DNA of 49,271 bases from Bacteroidota bacterium (lineage in GTDB: Bacteria; Bacteroidota; Rhodothermia; Rhodothermales; UBA10348). Positions 17,807 to 26,454 of the stretch are shown piece by piece. The notes under the pieces were generated by a model. The model was not told where the DNA came from. It saw only the letters and a list, made by a program, of their open reading frames with translations, and made no database searches. The stretch covers positions 1 to 49,271 of the forward strand of contig JAJCYR010000040.1 in the NCBI GenBank assembly GCA_029262775.1, written 5' to 3'. The position numbers and the translations under genes are program-made. The number at the start of each line of letters is the position of its first letter. The first letter of the stretch is position 1.

Positions 17807-18484
17807 TCAGGATTTACGGACAAGAATCCAGCGGGAGCTGTGTGCAACAAGGACCGGCTCGTCCACCAAACGCACCGTCTCCGGGGACAACCCACCTTCC
17901 TCCACAAGCGTAACGACATCAGCCCCGCTCAGAGCCGTTCCGGGCTCAGGATACCCCGCCGTAATGCGTTGCGCCATAACGGTGAACGGGCACACCCAAT
18001 TCATTTTTGCACGGACCCCTGCTGCAACTCGCAGGGGATGGATATCGGTCCAAACAGGACCCGCTGCAACACACGAAACAACGCACACGACGCCGCTCGA
18101 CGCCAAGGTCGCTATCGGATGCCACGATCCCACGTCCAGTTGACCATCCCGCCACGTAAGGAGCCCCCGGTCGGCTCCCGTGAATCCGACGGCCGACACG
18201 CCGGCATCGGCCAAGCGGACAACGGCGGCCTTGTTCTGTTCTCGAATGGCCCGCTCGAACGCGGCATTCGTATCTACCGAAACAGCGAGTTCACCGAAGC
18301 GGCGCACGCCGGTGGAAAGCAGCCCCCCGGTCGCCGCCTCGGCCTGCTCTGAACTGCCCATCAGCACGATTGGAGCCGGCCGAAGTACACCCGCCTGTTC
18401 CAGCGCGCGCGCCATCTGCTCCCAGAACATCAGGTCACTTAGAGCGCCGTGGTCCACGCATACGATGGAAGGCTCAGAATTCAT
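17807..18484 (-). CDS. Degenerate acetylglutamate-kinase-like (amino acid kinase fold) protein
   Basis: The 225-aa product keeps the order of ArgB-type motifs but with key residues changed. The N-terminal Lys-Tyr-Gly-Gly phosphate-binding site is replaced by VDHGAL (residues 10-15). The GLSGxDGGLL stretch survives as GFTGADRGLL (100-109). The Asn-Ala-Asp nucleotide site appears as DIHPLRVAAGVRAKMNW (147-163). At 225 aa it is also shorter than the usual 260-300. It may be a pseudoenzyme or a divergent kinase of another substrate. No arginine-synthesis genes are adjacent. It is divergent from dnaE across about 90 bases and lies upstream of the H1-like gene. The family assignment is by eye and moderately sure. 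Confidence 0.6.
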   Translation of the reverse strand: MNSEPSIVCVDHGALSDLMFWEQMARALEQAGVLRPAPIVLMGSSEQAEAATGGLLSTGVRRFGELAVSVDTNAAFERAIREQNKAAVVRLADAGVSAVGFTGADRGLLTWRDGQLDVGSWHPIATLASSGVVCVVSCVAAGPVWTDIHPLRVAAGVRAKMNWVCPFTVMAQRITAGYPEPGTALSGADVVTLVEEGGLSPETVRLVDEPVLVAHSSRWILVRKS

Positions 18485-18572
18485 GGTAACATGGTTGATT
18501 GCATGGTGGCGGATGGTTTATTTCCGGGACCCGCGAATGATCCGCCCCGAAGGACCCGACACCACTGCACTC

Positions 18573-21500
18573 ATGACGCCTTTCTGCCATCTGCACTGCC
18601 ATACCCAGTATTCCCTGCTTGATGGCGCGGCCCGGATTTCCAACCTGATCGACAAGGCGAAACGCCTCGAAATGCCGGCCATGGCCATCACGGATCATGG
18701 CAATCTGTTTGGTGTCCCCGAGTTCTACACGACGGCCCGGCGCAAAAATGTCAAGCCCATCATTGGCTGCGAGTTCTACGTCACGGCTTCGCCCATGGCC
18801 GACCGGTCGGACCGCACGCGCTATCACCAGGTGCTGTTGGCCAAAAACCTGACCGGCTACCGGAATCTGATCCGGCTATCCTCGCTGTCCTTCACCGAGG
18901 GCTATTATTACAAGCCCAGAATTGACCTGCATACGCTCAGGGAACACTCAGAGGGGCTTATTGCCACGACCTGCTGTCTGCAGGGCCAGGTACTCCAGGC
19001 CATTCTGAAAAAGGGAGAGGCAGCAGCGCGCAAGGTATTCGAGGAGTATCTGGAGATTTTCGGGGATGACTACTTCATTGAAATCCAGGATCACAACATT
19101 GCGGACCAGCACACCTGCAACGAAGTCCTTCTGCGCTGGGCAAAGCAGTACAACGTAGATGTAGTCGCGACCAACGACGTGCACTATGTGGAACAGGAAG
19201 ATTCCGAAGCCCAGGATGTGCTCCTCTGCCTGCAGACGGGCAAGGATCTCTACGATCCGAACCGTATGCGCTTCGAGAACAATCAGTTCTACCTCAAGAC
19301 CGCATCCGAGATGGAGCATTCGCTCCGGGATGTGGATCGTGCCGTGGTGCGGCAGGCGCTGGAGTCGACGGTCAACATAGCCGACAGGTGCTCGCTGGAA
19401 CTACCCATGGGCGAGCTCCTCATGCCCCATTTCCCGCTGCCTGCCGAGTTCGGCAGCGACATGGATGCCTATCTGCGGCACATGGTGTACGAGCGGGCGC
19501 GGCGAAGGTATCCGGAAATGCCCACCCATGTAGGCGAGCGCATTGACAAGGAGCTCGGTATTGTCAAGGAAATGGGATATGCGGGATATTTCCTGATTGT
19601 ACAGGACTTCACCACGGCTGCGCGCGAACTCGGCGTGAGCGTCGGCCCTGGCCGAGGCTCTGCGGCAGGCTCCATTGTGGCCTACTGCCTGGGTATCACC
19701 AATGTGGATCCCCTCGCTTTCGATCTGCTGTTCGAACGCTTTCTGAACCCGGAGCGCGTGTCCATGCCCGATATCGATATCGATTTCGATGACCGGGGAC
19801 GCAGCAAGGTCATCGACTATGTGGTGCAGAAGTATGGGCGCGAAAGTGTGTGCCAGATTGTGACGTTCGGCACGATGGGCGCACGGAGTGTGATTCGTGA
19901 TGTGGCCCGCGTACTTCAGGTTCCCCTGCCGGAAGCGGATCGGATTGCCAAGCTCATTCCCGAAGGGCCCAAGTCGTCACTCGCCTCGGCCATGGAGGAG
20001 GTGAAGGAGTTTCGCGAACTCGAAAACGGGGACAACGAACAACTCCGCAAACTCATCCACTATGCCAAAGTGCTGGAAGGGTCGGCACGCCACACGGGTG
20101 TGCACGCCGCGGGCGTGATCATTGCCCCCGGGCGCGTAAGCGATTATGTGCCCATTTCGGTGGCGAAAGGCAAGTCGGGTAGCGAGGATGTGATCACGAC
20201 CCAGTACGATGGCAATTGGGTTGAGGCGTTCGGGCTGCTCAAAATGGATTTCCTGGGTCTGAAAACGCTCACGGTGATCGACGATGCGCTCGAGCTCATT
20301 CGACGCAATCATGGCGTGGAGATCGACCTCGAGAACATACCCAAGTGCGACGCGGTCACATTCGAACTCTTTCAGCGGGGCGACACGGTCTCCATCTTCC
20401 AGTTTGAGTCATCGGGAATGCGCGAGTGGCTGCGCAAACTGAAGCCCACGACGATCAATGACCTGATTGCCATGAACGCCCTGTACCGACCGGGCCCCAT
20501 GGACAACATCCCCACGTACATTGCCCGCAAGCATGGCGAGGAGCCCGTTTCCTATCCGCATGCCATGCTGGAGCCGATCCTCGAGCCCACCTACGGCATC
20601 CCGGTCTACCAGGAACAGGTCATGCAGATGGCCCAGGTCATGGGCGGCTATTCGCTGGGTGGTGCCGACATTCTACGGCGCGCCATGGGCAAGAAGAAGC
20701 ACGCTGAAATGGTCACCCAGCGCGAGAAATTTCTCGCCGGGGCTGCCCGCGCCGACGTGGATGAGAAGACTGCGAACGACGTCTTTGATCTCATGGCCAA
20801 GTTCGCCGGCTATGGATTCAACAAAAGCCACGCCGCCGCCTACTCCATTGTGGCCTACCAGACGGCGTATCTGAAGGCCCACTATCCGGCTGAGTTCATG
20901 GCTGCCGCCATGACCAACGAAATGGGCGACAACAGGAAGCTTGCGATCGTGCTGGAAGAAGCCCGCCATCTGGGCCTCGAAATCCTGCCTCCGTCGGTGA
21001 ATGACAGCCTGGCCCGATTTTCAGTCGGCGAAGGCAAAATCCGTTTCGGCCTGGGGGCCATCAAGGGTCTCGGCATGGGCGCAATTGAAGTCATTGCCGC
21101 AGAGCGGGAGAAGGCCGGCCCATTCGAATCCCTGTTTGATTTCGCCCGGCGCGTGGATGTCCGCACCGTGAATAAAAAGGCCCTCGAAAGCCTCGTACGG
21201 GCCGGTGCCATGGATGCCATGGAAGGCCACCGTGCGCAGCTTCTGGAAGCCGTCGAGACAGCCATTGCATACGGGCAGCAGGTACAGGCCGATGCCGCCG
21301 CCGGCGCCATGAGCCTCTTCGGAGAGCCAGGCGGTGACGGCAGCGCGCAGATGGAGCCCGCCATGCCGGGTGAGGTGCCGCCGTGGCCCCGGTCACGCAT
21401 GCTGAAGGAGGAGCGCGAAACCATGGGGTTCTATATCACCGGACATCCGCTGGAGGCCTTCGGGCCGGAAGCCCGTGCCTTCGCCTCGGCGGATATCAGT

Positions 21501-22079
21501 GATATTGCGGACCTCGTGGCCAAGGAGCCCCCGACCGAAGACTCCTGGCAGGCCCGCAACAACCGGCCGCAATACGCCTTCTGTGGGATCATCACGGAAG
21601 TGCAGCACCGGGTGACGCGAAACGGGAAGCCCTATGCATTCTGCCAGATGGAGGACTATTCCGGGCAGGCTGAGGTCGTCTGTTTCTCTACTACCTACGA
21701 CAAGGTCCAGCAGTATCTGCAGGTCGATGCCATTGTCCTCATCCGGGGCGCGGTCGAGGTGCGCGGAGGCTCCAACAAGATCATTGCCAATGACATCACG
21801 CCCATGTGGAAGGTTCGTGAGCAGATGATCCGCTCACTCATCGTCCGCATCACCGTGGAGGAGCTTCGCACAGAACAGGTAGATGCCCTCGAGGCGCTCG
21901 TCGCCGATCACCGCGGGTCCTGCAAGCTCTATTTCGATCTGCTCAGCGGCCGGGATCCCCGTCCACGACGCATTCTGAGCCGAACCTGCGTGATTGATCC
22001 CAATCAGGATGTCATGTCAGGTCTTGCTGCGCTGTTCGGCCAGCGCTCCATTGTGGTCGAGGGGGAGGGTCATTCCTGA
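18573..22079 (+). CDS. dnaE: DNA polymerase III alpha subunit
   Basis: The 1168-aa replicative polymerase has an N-terminal PHP domain (HLHCHTQYSLLDGA, AITDHGNLFG). Its catalytic palm carries the paired-Asp motif PDIDIDFDDRGR at about residue 399. Next come the tau-binding/finger regions (HTGVHAAGVIIAPG, GYGFNKSHAAAYS), a helix-hairpin-helix, and an OB fold (YAFCGIITEVQHRVTRNGK, about residue 1000). It extends the new strand during chromosome replication. The ATG at 18573 puts the PHP histidines right at the start as in relatives. An in-frame ATG at 18537 is possible, and the longer open frame upstream is not credible. It runs one base from yidD. Confidence 0.97.
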   Translation: MTPFCHLHCHTQYSLLDGAARISNLIDKAKRLEMPAMAITDHGNLFGVPEFYTTARRKNVKPIIGCEFYVTASPMADRSDRTRYHQVLLAKNLTGYRNLIRLSSLSFTEGYYYKPRIDLHTLREHSEGLIATTCCLQGQVLQAILKKGEAAARKVFEEYLEIFGDDYFIEIQDHNIADQHTCNEVLLRWAKQYNVDVVATNDVHYVEQEDSEAQDVLLCLQTGKDLYDPNRMRFENNQFYLKTASEMEHSLRDVDRAVVRQALESTVNIADRCSLELPMGELLMPHFPLPAEFGSDMDAYLRHMVYERARRRYPEMPTHVGERIDKELGIVKEMGYAGYFLIVQDFTTAARELGVSVGPGRGSAAGSIVAYCLGITNVDPLAFDLLFERFLNPERVSMPDIDIDFDDRGRSKVIDYVVQKYGRESVCQIVTFGTMGARSVIRDVARVLQVPLPEADRIAKLIPEGPKSSLASAMEEVKEFRELENGDNEQLRKLIHYAKVLEGSARHTGVHAAGVIIAPGRVSDYVPISVAKGKSGSEDVITTQYDGNWVEAFGLLKMDFLGLKTLTVIDDALELIRRNHGVEIDLENIPKCDAVTFELFQRGDTVSIFQFESSGMREWLRKLKPTTINDLIAMNALYRPGPMDNIPTYIARKHGEEPVSYPHAMLEPILEPTYGIPVYQEQVMQMAQVMGGYSLGGADILRRAMGKKKHAEMVTQREKFLAGAARADVDEKTANDVFDLMAKFAGYGFNKSHAAAYSIVAYQTAYLKAHYPAEFMAAAMTNEMGDNRKLAIVLEEARHLGLEILPPSVNDSLARFSVGEGKIRFGLGAIKGLGMGAIEVIAAEREKAGPFESLFDFARRVDVRTVNKKALESLVRAGAMDAMEGHRAQLLEAVETAIAYGQQVQADAAAGAMSLFGEPGGDGSAQMEPAMPGEVPPWPRSRMLKEERETMGFYITGHPLEAFGPEARAFASADISDIADLVAKEPPTEDSWQARNNRPQYAFCGIITEVQHRVTRNGKPYAFCQMEDYSGQAEVVCFSTTYDKVQQYLQVDAIVLIRGAVEVRGGSNKIIANDITPMWKVREQMIRSLIVRITVEELRTEQVDALEALVADHRGSCKLYFDLLSGRDPRPRRILSRTCVIDPNQDVMSGLAALFGQRSIVVEGEGHS

Positions 22080-22080
22080 C

Positions 22081-22329
22081 ATGTTGGCGCGCCTCTTCAT
22101 GGGACTGATACGGCTCTATCAGTTGGTCATTTCTCCCCACTTCCCCGGCAGTTGCAACTTCACCCCCACCTGCTCCGAGTACGCGCTGGAGGCCCTGCGA
22201 AAATACGGAGCCATGCGCGGACTCATCCTGAGCGTGCATCGTATTGTGCGATGCAACCCGTGGGGGTCATGCGGATACGATCCGCCCGTATGGTACAGTG
22301 AGCGGCAGAAAGACCACGAGGGACCCTGA
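22081..22329 (+). CDS. yidD: Membrane protein insertion efficiency factor YidD
   Basis: This 82-aa protein has the full YidD signature: an N-terminal amphipathic helix (MLARLFMGLIRLYQLVIS), then PGSCNFTPTCSEYALEALRKYG and HRIVRCNPWGSCGYDPP with the conserved cysteines. YidD is a peripheral inner-membrane protein that helps YidC-dependent insertion. It usually sits between rnpA and yidC. Here it follows dnaE by one base, so it is probably translated from the dnaE transcript. It converges on the ABC permease gene 25 bases downstream. Confidence 0.95.
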   Translation: MLARLFMGLIRLYQLVISPHFPGSCNFTPTCSEYALEALRKYGAMRGLILSVHRIVRCNPWGSCGYDPPVWYSERQKDHEGP

Positions 22330-22354
22330 AGTGGGTAGGCTGCCAGGCCCGGGT

Positions 22355-23572
22355 TTACTCGAACCGCAGGGCATCGATCGGATTCATGGCAGCCGCCTTC
22401 CGGGCCGGGTAGAATCCGAAGAAAATGCCCACGGCTGCCGAAAAGACCAGTGCTACAAGGACCGTATTGGGCTCCACGACGGTAGACCACCCTGTAACGT
22501 TGGCCACAAGAGCCGCTCCTCCAAAGCCTATGGCCACGCCAATGGCTCCACCCAGAACACTCATCACGATGGCCTCAATCAGAAACTGAACCAGTACGTC
22601 ACTGCCTCGCGCCCCAATGGCCATGCGGATGCCGATTTCGCGGGTTCGTTCTGTTACTGAAACCAGCATGATGTTCATGATCCCGATACCCCCGACAAGC
22701 AGCGAGATGGACGCGATGGCGGCCAGGAGCAGCGTCATCACCTCGGTCGTACCCGAAGCGGCATCTGCCAGCTGCGTCTGATTCTTGACCTCGAAATCGT
22801 TCTCCTCAAACTGGGCGAGACCGTGCGATTCGCGCAGAATGGCGCTCATTTCATCCTGTGCCGCCGAAATATCGTTCTGATTCGATGTGGAGACCAGTAT
22901 CTGGGAGATGAAACGGAACCGGCTCAGTCGCTGCTGGACTGTCGTGTAGGGCGAGAGGACCACATCATCCTGGTCGGACCCTTCCGGCGTCTGCCCCTTC
23001 GGCTCGAGAACACCAATGACCTGGACGGGCACATTCCGGATCTGGATGGTCTGCCCCACGGGGTCCTGCCCGGCAAACAGCTCGTTTGCCACCGTTTTGC
23101 CCAGAACCGCTATTTTTTTGCCGGAACGAACGTCCTGCGGCGTAAACCATGAACCGGATTCCAGATCCCAATCCCGAATAAGCAGATAGTCCACATCTAC
23201 GCCATTGAGGCGTGCCCGCCAGTTGCCACTACCTCCGATAACCTGACTGAAGGTGGTGACCACAGGGGACACCATGGACACAAAGACAGATTCGTTCTTG
23301 ATTTTCTCGGCATCCTCCAGGCTCAACCGGTTGAAACTGCCCGACCCCCGACTCACACCACCCGCGCTCGACGAGCCGGGTGTCACAACAAGCATGTTGC
23401 TGCCCAGATTTCGGATCTGGGTTTCAATCTGACTCTTGGCGCCGTCTCCCACAGCGACCATGACGAGCACCGCCCCGACGCCAATAATGATTCCCAGCAT
23501 GGTGAGCAGCGTCCGCATCTTGTTCTTGATGATGCTCTTGCCAGCCACCTTCACCAGTCGAAACGGCCTCAT
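22355..23572 (-). CDS. ABC transporter permease, MacB/FtsX type
   Basis: The 405-aa protein has one N-terminal membrane helix (KMRTLLTMLGIIIGVGAVLVMVAVG) and a large periplasmic MacB-PCD domain (about residues 45-270). Three C-terminal helices form the FtsX domain, with SLLVGGIGIMNIMLVSVTERTREIGIRMAIGA, a family hallmark. Such permeases act as mechanotransmitters that push substrates to an outer-membrane exit with their adaptor. It overlaps the ATPase gene by 4 bases. No outer-membrane TolC-type gene is in the window. Confidence 0.94.
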   Translation of the reverse strand: MRPFRLVKVAGKSIIKNKMRTLLTMLGIIIGVGAVLVMVAVGDGAKSQIETQIRNLGSNMLVVTPGSSSAGGVSRGSGSFNRLSLEDAEKIKNESVFVSMVSPVVTTFSQVIGGSGNWRARLNGVDVDYLLIRDWDLESGSWFTPQDVRSGKKIAVLGKTVANELFAGQDPVGQTIQIRNVPVQVIGVLEPKGQTPEGSDQDDVVLSPYTTVQQRLSRFRFISQILVSTSNQNDISAAQDEMSAILRESHGLAQFEENDFEVKNQTQLADAASGTTEVMTLLLAAIASISLLVGGIGIMNIMLVSVTERTREIGIRMAIGARGSDVLVQFLIEAIVMSVLGGAIGVAIGFGGAALVANVTGWSTVVEPNTVLVALVFSAAVGIFFGFYPARKAAAMNPIDALRFE

Positions 23573-24339
23573 AGGTGTACCTCTTCCATTTCTTCCAGCT
23601 GGCGTTCGGCCAGCTTTCGTTTAAGATCTTCCCGGGCCGAGGCCCGCTCCTGGTGCTCATCCCGAATGACACGACCATCGCGCAGTTCGATCACACGACT
23701 GGCGTAGCTGGCCACATCGTGCTCATGCGTGACCAGCAGAATCGTGATGCCACTGTCGTTGAGCTCCTGGAACAGGGTCATGACCTCTGCAGTCGTGATC
23801 GAATCCAGGTTTCCCGTCGGCTCATCGGCCAACAGCATGGCCGGCTCTGTGACGAGGGCCCGGGCAATAGCCACACGCTGCTGCTGTCCACCCGAGAGTT
23901 CATTGGGCAAGTGGTCAATCCGGTCACCCAGTCCTACACGCGCCAGGGCGCTGATCGCCGCCTCGCGGGGATTTTTGACACGCCCCAACCGGTCGTACAG
24001 CAGTGGAAGTTCCACGTTTTCGACTGCGGTCGTACGTGCCAGGAGATTGAAACCCTGGAAAACGAAACCGATCTTCTGATTACGAACGTCGGCCAACTTG
24101 TTTTTTGACAGCGCACTGACCTTGATCCCATCCAACTCGTACGTGCCTGCCGTCGGATAGTCCAGTCCGCCCAGGATGTTCATGAATGTGGACTTGCCCG
24201 AGCCCGATGCCCCCATGATGGCGACCATCTCCCCCCTCTGGATGTCCACATCAATACCACGAAGCGCATGTACCTGGGTTGCCCCCATGGTATACACCTT
24301 CGTAATACCACGCGATTTGATGACTGCAGATGAACTCAT
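23569..24339 (-). CDS. ABC transporter ATP-binding protein, MacB/LolD type
   Basis: The 256-aa product starts at the ATG at 24339, one base after the adaptor stop codon. It contains Walker A GASGSGKST (about residue 48), Q-loop FVFQGFNLL, signature LSGGQQQR, Walker B MLLADEPTGNLDS and the H-loop VTHEHD, all intact. It energises the MacB-like permease that follows. The last 30 residues form a charged helical tail (EDLKRKLAERQLEEMEEVHL), slightly longer than usual. Confidence 0.95.
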   Translation of the reverse strand: MSSSAVIKSRGITKVYTMGATQVHALRGIDVDIQRGEMVAIMGASGSGKSTFMNILGGLDYPTAGTYELDGIKVSALSKNKLADVRNQKIGFVFQGFNLLARTTAVENVELPLLYDRLGRVKNPREAAISALARVGLGDRIDHLPNELSGGQQQRVAIARALVTEPAMLLADEPTGNLDSITTAEVMTLFQELNDSGITILLVTHEHDVASYASRVIELRDGRVIRDEHQERASAREDLKRKLAERQLEEMEEVHL

Positions 24340-24340
24340 G

Positions 24341-25705
24341 TCAGAATCCGCCCCCGCGTGAGAAGCGGTTGCCACCAGAATCATTGTTCGAGGAAAATGG
24401 GTTCTGGAATCCCCCTTCAGCCACCACCTCTGTAACTCCGGCGATGATTTTCATGCCATCAGCGAGACCACTCCCGGTAATCTCAGTAGCTGAGCCGTCC
24501 GTGATGCCGGTGCGCGCCCGCGCAATCTGGAGTTGGTTGTTCTCGTCCACGTACCACAGCATGGCTGAATTGGTATTCCTTCCGCCAAATGCACCCGCAC
24601 CAGAAAAAACACCGCCTGCTGGGGCATCACCTCCGGCTGAACCGGCAGCTCCAGGAGCGCCACCAGAGCCACCTGCGCCACCTGCGCCACCTGCGCCCGG
24701 GCGAGTACGCCCCCCACCGGCACGCGTCGTGTCACCGGTCGCCTGCCGTTCGGCCCGCGCGGCCTGGAAGCGTTCCTGGAGTACGGCCATCATGCTCTCG
24801 GTGGGACGAAACCGTAGTGCAGCGTTGGGCACCATGAACACATCATCGGCACGGTCCACCAGGAAGTCGACCGTAGCAGTCATGCCGGGAAGCAGCTTTC
24901 CAGCCGAATTGTCGACATCGACTACGACGGTGTACGTCACGACGTTGCTCTCCACTGTGGACTGCAGGCGCACCTGTCTCACGACGCCCTCAAACATGTC
25001 ATCACTATAGGCCTGCACCGTAAACCGAGCCGACTGACCGGACTCAATCAGGCCGATATCCGCTTCATCCACATTGACCAGAATTTCGAGTTTACTGAGG
25101 TCGTTCGCAATCAGAAACAGCTGGGGAGCAGACAGGCTGGCAGCAACGGTCTGTCCAGCATCCACATTGCGTTCCACCACGACCCCGTTGATCGGCGAGT
25201 AGATGGTGGCATATCCGAGGTTGCGCTGCTGTCTCTCAAGCTGAATGCGCGCCGTTTCAAGACCCGCCTGGGCCGTATCCAGATTGAATTTTGCCTGGTT
25301 CAGGGCAACTTCTGTCGTGAATGCTTTCTCGAAGAGTTTGGTTATCCTTTTGAATTCGGCGTCGTTGAATTCGAATTGGGCCTCGGCGCGTCTCAGGTTC
25401 GCCTGTGCATCGCGGACCGAAGAAGCCAACAGGGTCGTGTCAATACGGGCAATAATCTGCCCCTGCCGGACCGGGTCATTGAAATCAACATAAATCTGAT
25501 TCACGATCCCGGACACCTGTGTGCCGACCTGGACTGTTTTCACCGCACCAATGGAGCCCGTGGAGGCGACGACCGACTCGAGATTACCCCGGGTCACCTC
25601 GACAAACCGGTACTCCATCGTCGACTCCGTCTCGGCCCGTGTGGAATACCATACGACGGCAGCTCCGATGGCCAGTACAGCAATAATGGAAATAGCGCGT
25701 TTCAT
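24341..25705 (-). CDS. Periplasmic efflux adaptor (HlyD/MacA-like) with Gly-rich insertion
   Basis: The 454-aa membrane-fusion protein has an N-terminal anchor (ISIIAVLAIGAAVVWY). A barrel-sandwich half follows (TGSIGAVKTVQVGTQVSGIVNQIYVDFND), then a coiled-coil hairpin (about residues 95-165), the second lipoyl half (YATIYSPINGVVVERNVDAGQTV) and a beta-barrel. It bridges the ABC pump to an outer-membrane channel. Residues about 325-375 are a Gly/Ala/Pro-rich stretch interrupting the membrane-proximal domain, encoded in part by three 9-bp repeats at 24671-24697. Relatives usually lack such an insert. It forms an operon with the CpxP-like gene upstream and the ATPase downstream. Confidence 0.93.
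   Translation of the reverse strand: MKRAISIIAVLAIGAAVVWYSTRAETESTMEYRFVEVTRGNLESVVASTGSIGAVKTVQVGTQVSGIVNQIYVDFNDPVRQGQIIARIDTTLLASSVRDAQANLRRAEAQFEFNDAEFKRITKLFEKAFTTEVALNQAKFNLDTAQAGLETARIQLERQQRNLGYATIYSPINGVVVERNVDAGQTVAASLSAPQLFLIANDLSKLEILVNVDEADIGLIESGQSARFTVQAYSDDMFEGVVRQVRLQSTVESNVVTYTVVVDVDNSAGKLLPGMTATVDFLVDRADDVFMVPNAALRFRPTESMMAVLQERFQAARAERQATGDTTRAGGGRTRPGAGGAGGAGGSGGAPGAAGSAGGDAPAGGVFSGAGAFGGRNTNSAMLWYVDENNQLQIARARTGITDGSATEITGSGLADGMKIIAGVTEVVAEGGFQNPFSSNNDSGGNRFSRGGGF
24671..24697. repeat. 9-bp tandem repeats encoding Gly-Gly-Ala in the adaptor
   Basis: Three consecutive copies of ACCTGCGCC (plus strand) encode Gly-rich triplets on the minus strand inside the low-complexity insertion of the efflux adaptor. 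They are in frame, so slippage would only lengthen or shorten the linker. Confidence 0.7.
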
Positions 25706-25721
25706 TCAGGTTGTAATAGTT

Positions 25722-26108
25722 TCAGTTGGGTGTTTGTGTCGAGTCGGTGGGTAGAGAGCGCGGGCGGAGCCAGTCCGCCATAGCTTCCTGCTGCGTGGGA
25801 GACAACAGGGTACGAAGTTCGGTTCGCATGGAATCCAGCACCACATTTCGTTGACTTCGTGCCAGGCCGTAGATGCCATCGAGTTGCCGATGATACCGAT
25901 CGGCAACCGCACGCAGCTGCTCTTCCTGACGAATGGACTCCGGGTCGATATATCGGTCAATGACACCGTACAGCCCACCCTCGCGACGCATTTCCCGCAT
26001 GCGTTCCAAGCGCTCGTTGTGCACAATAGACCAACCGACCGCGCCGATGGCAACGCCCACGAGGAGCGTGACCACCAGTACCAATGCGGATTTCGTTTGT
26101 GATTTCAT
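25722..26108 (-). CDS. CpxP/Spy-like periplasmic or membrane-anchored protein
   Basis: The 128-aa product starts at the ATG at 26108 with one hydrophobic anchor (ALVLVVTLLVGVAIGAVGWSI). It then has a helical domain with RMREMRREGG and LSPTQQEAMADWLRP, which resembles the LTxxQ motif of CpxP/Spy/zinc-resistance proteins. Family members sense or chaperone misfolded envelope proteins or metals. It lies between the anti-sigma-like gene (4-base gap) and the efflux adaptor (16-base gap), which fits a sensor or effector of the same stress operon. Identity with the family is low, so the name is structural. Confidence 0.65.
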   Translation of the reverse strand: MKSQTKSALVLVVTLLVGVAIGAVGWSIVHNERLERMREMRREGGLYGVIDRYIDPESIRQEEQLRAVADRYHRQLDGIYGLARSQRNVVLDSMRTELRTLLSPTQQEAMADWLRPRSLPTDSTQTPN

Positions 26109-26112
26109 GGAT

Positions 26113-26454
26113 TCAGTGTTCTTCAAAATCAGGATCAAAAGCGAGGGCTACGGTAGCCGACGGCAGACCAAGTACCCGTGCTGTCGGCGTATCCATCCCC
26201 GGCAGCTCGGTCGAGAGCCGTACGTTGTAGGCTACGAGCAGCACGAGAATGGTCAGGCAGATGGCCACAACGGGCCGGGCCCACCCCAGAATGCCCTGGA
26301 CAAATGGATCGGTGCGCTCCTGTCCAATCAAACCTTGGCTTCGCACCAGGCGCACAATACGATCTGCTGCCATGGGCTCGAGCGATTGACTCCGCTCGCG
26401 CTCCACCATGGAGTGTAGGGCGGCAGAAAGATGATCTTCTCTGTATGGATTCAT
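26113..26454 (-). CDS. Probable membrane anti-sigma factor
   Basis: The 113-aa protein has a soluble N-terminal half (MNPYREDHLSAALHSMVERE), one transmembrane helix (ARPVVAICLTILVLLVAYNV, about residues 59-78) and a short exported tail. It overlaps the ECF sigma gene by 4 bases (ATGA), the classical arrangement for a cognate anti-sigma factor. It lacks the zinc-binding HxxxCxxC motif seen in many anti-sigma factors, so the call rests on topology and position. It probably holds the sigma factor at the inner membrane until an envelope signal arrives. Confidence 0.7.
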   Translation of the reverse strand: MNPYREDHLSAALHSMVERERSQSLEPMAADRIVRLVRSQGLIGQERTDPFVQGILGWARPVVAICLTILVLLVAYNVRLSTELPGMDTPTARVLGLPSATVALAFDPDFEEH

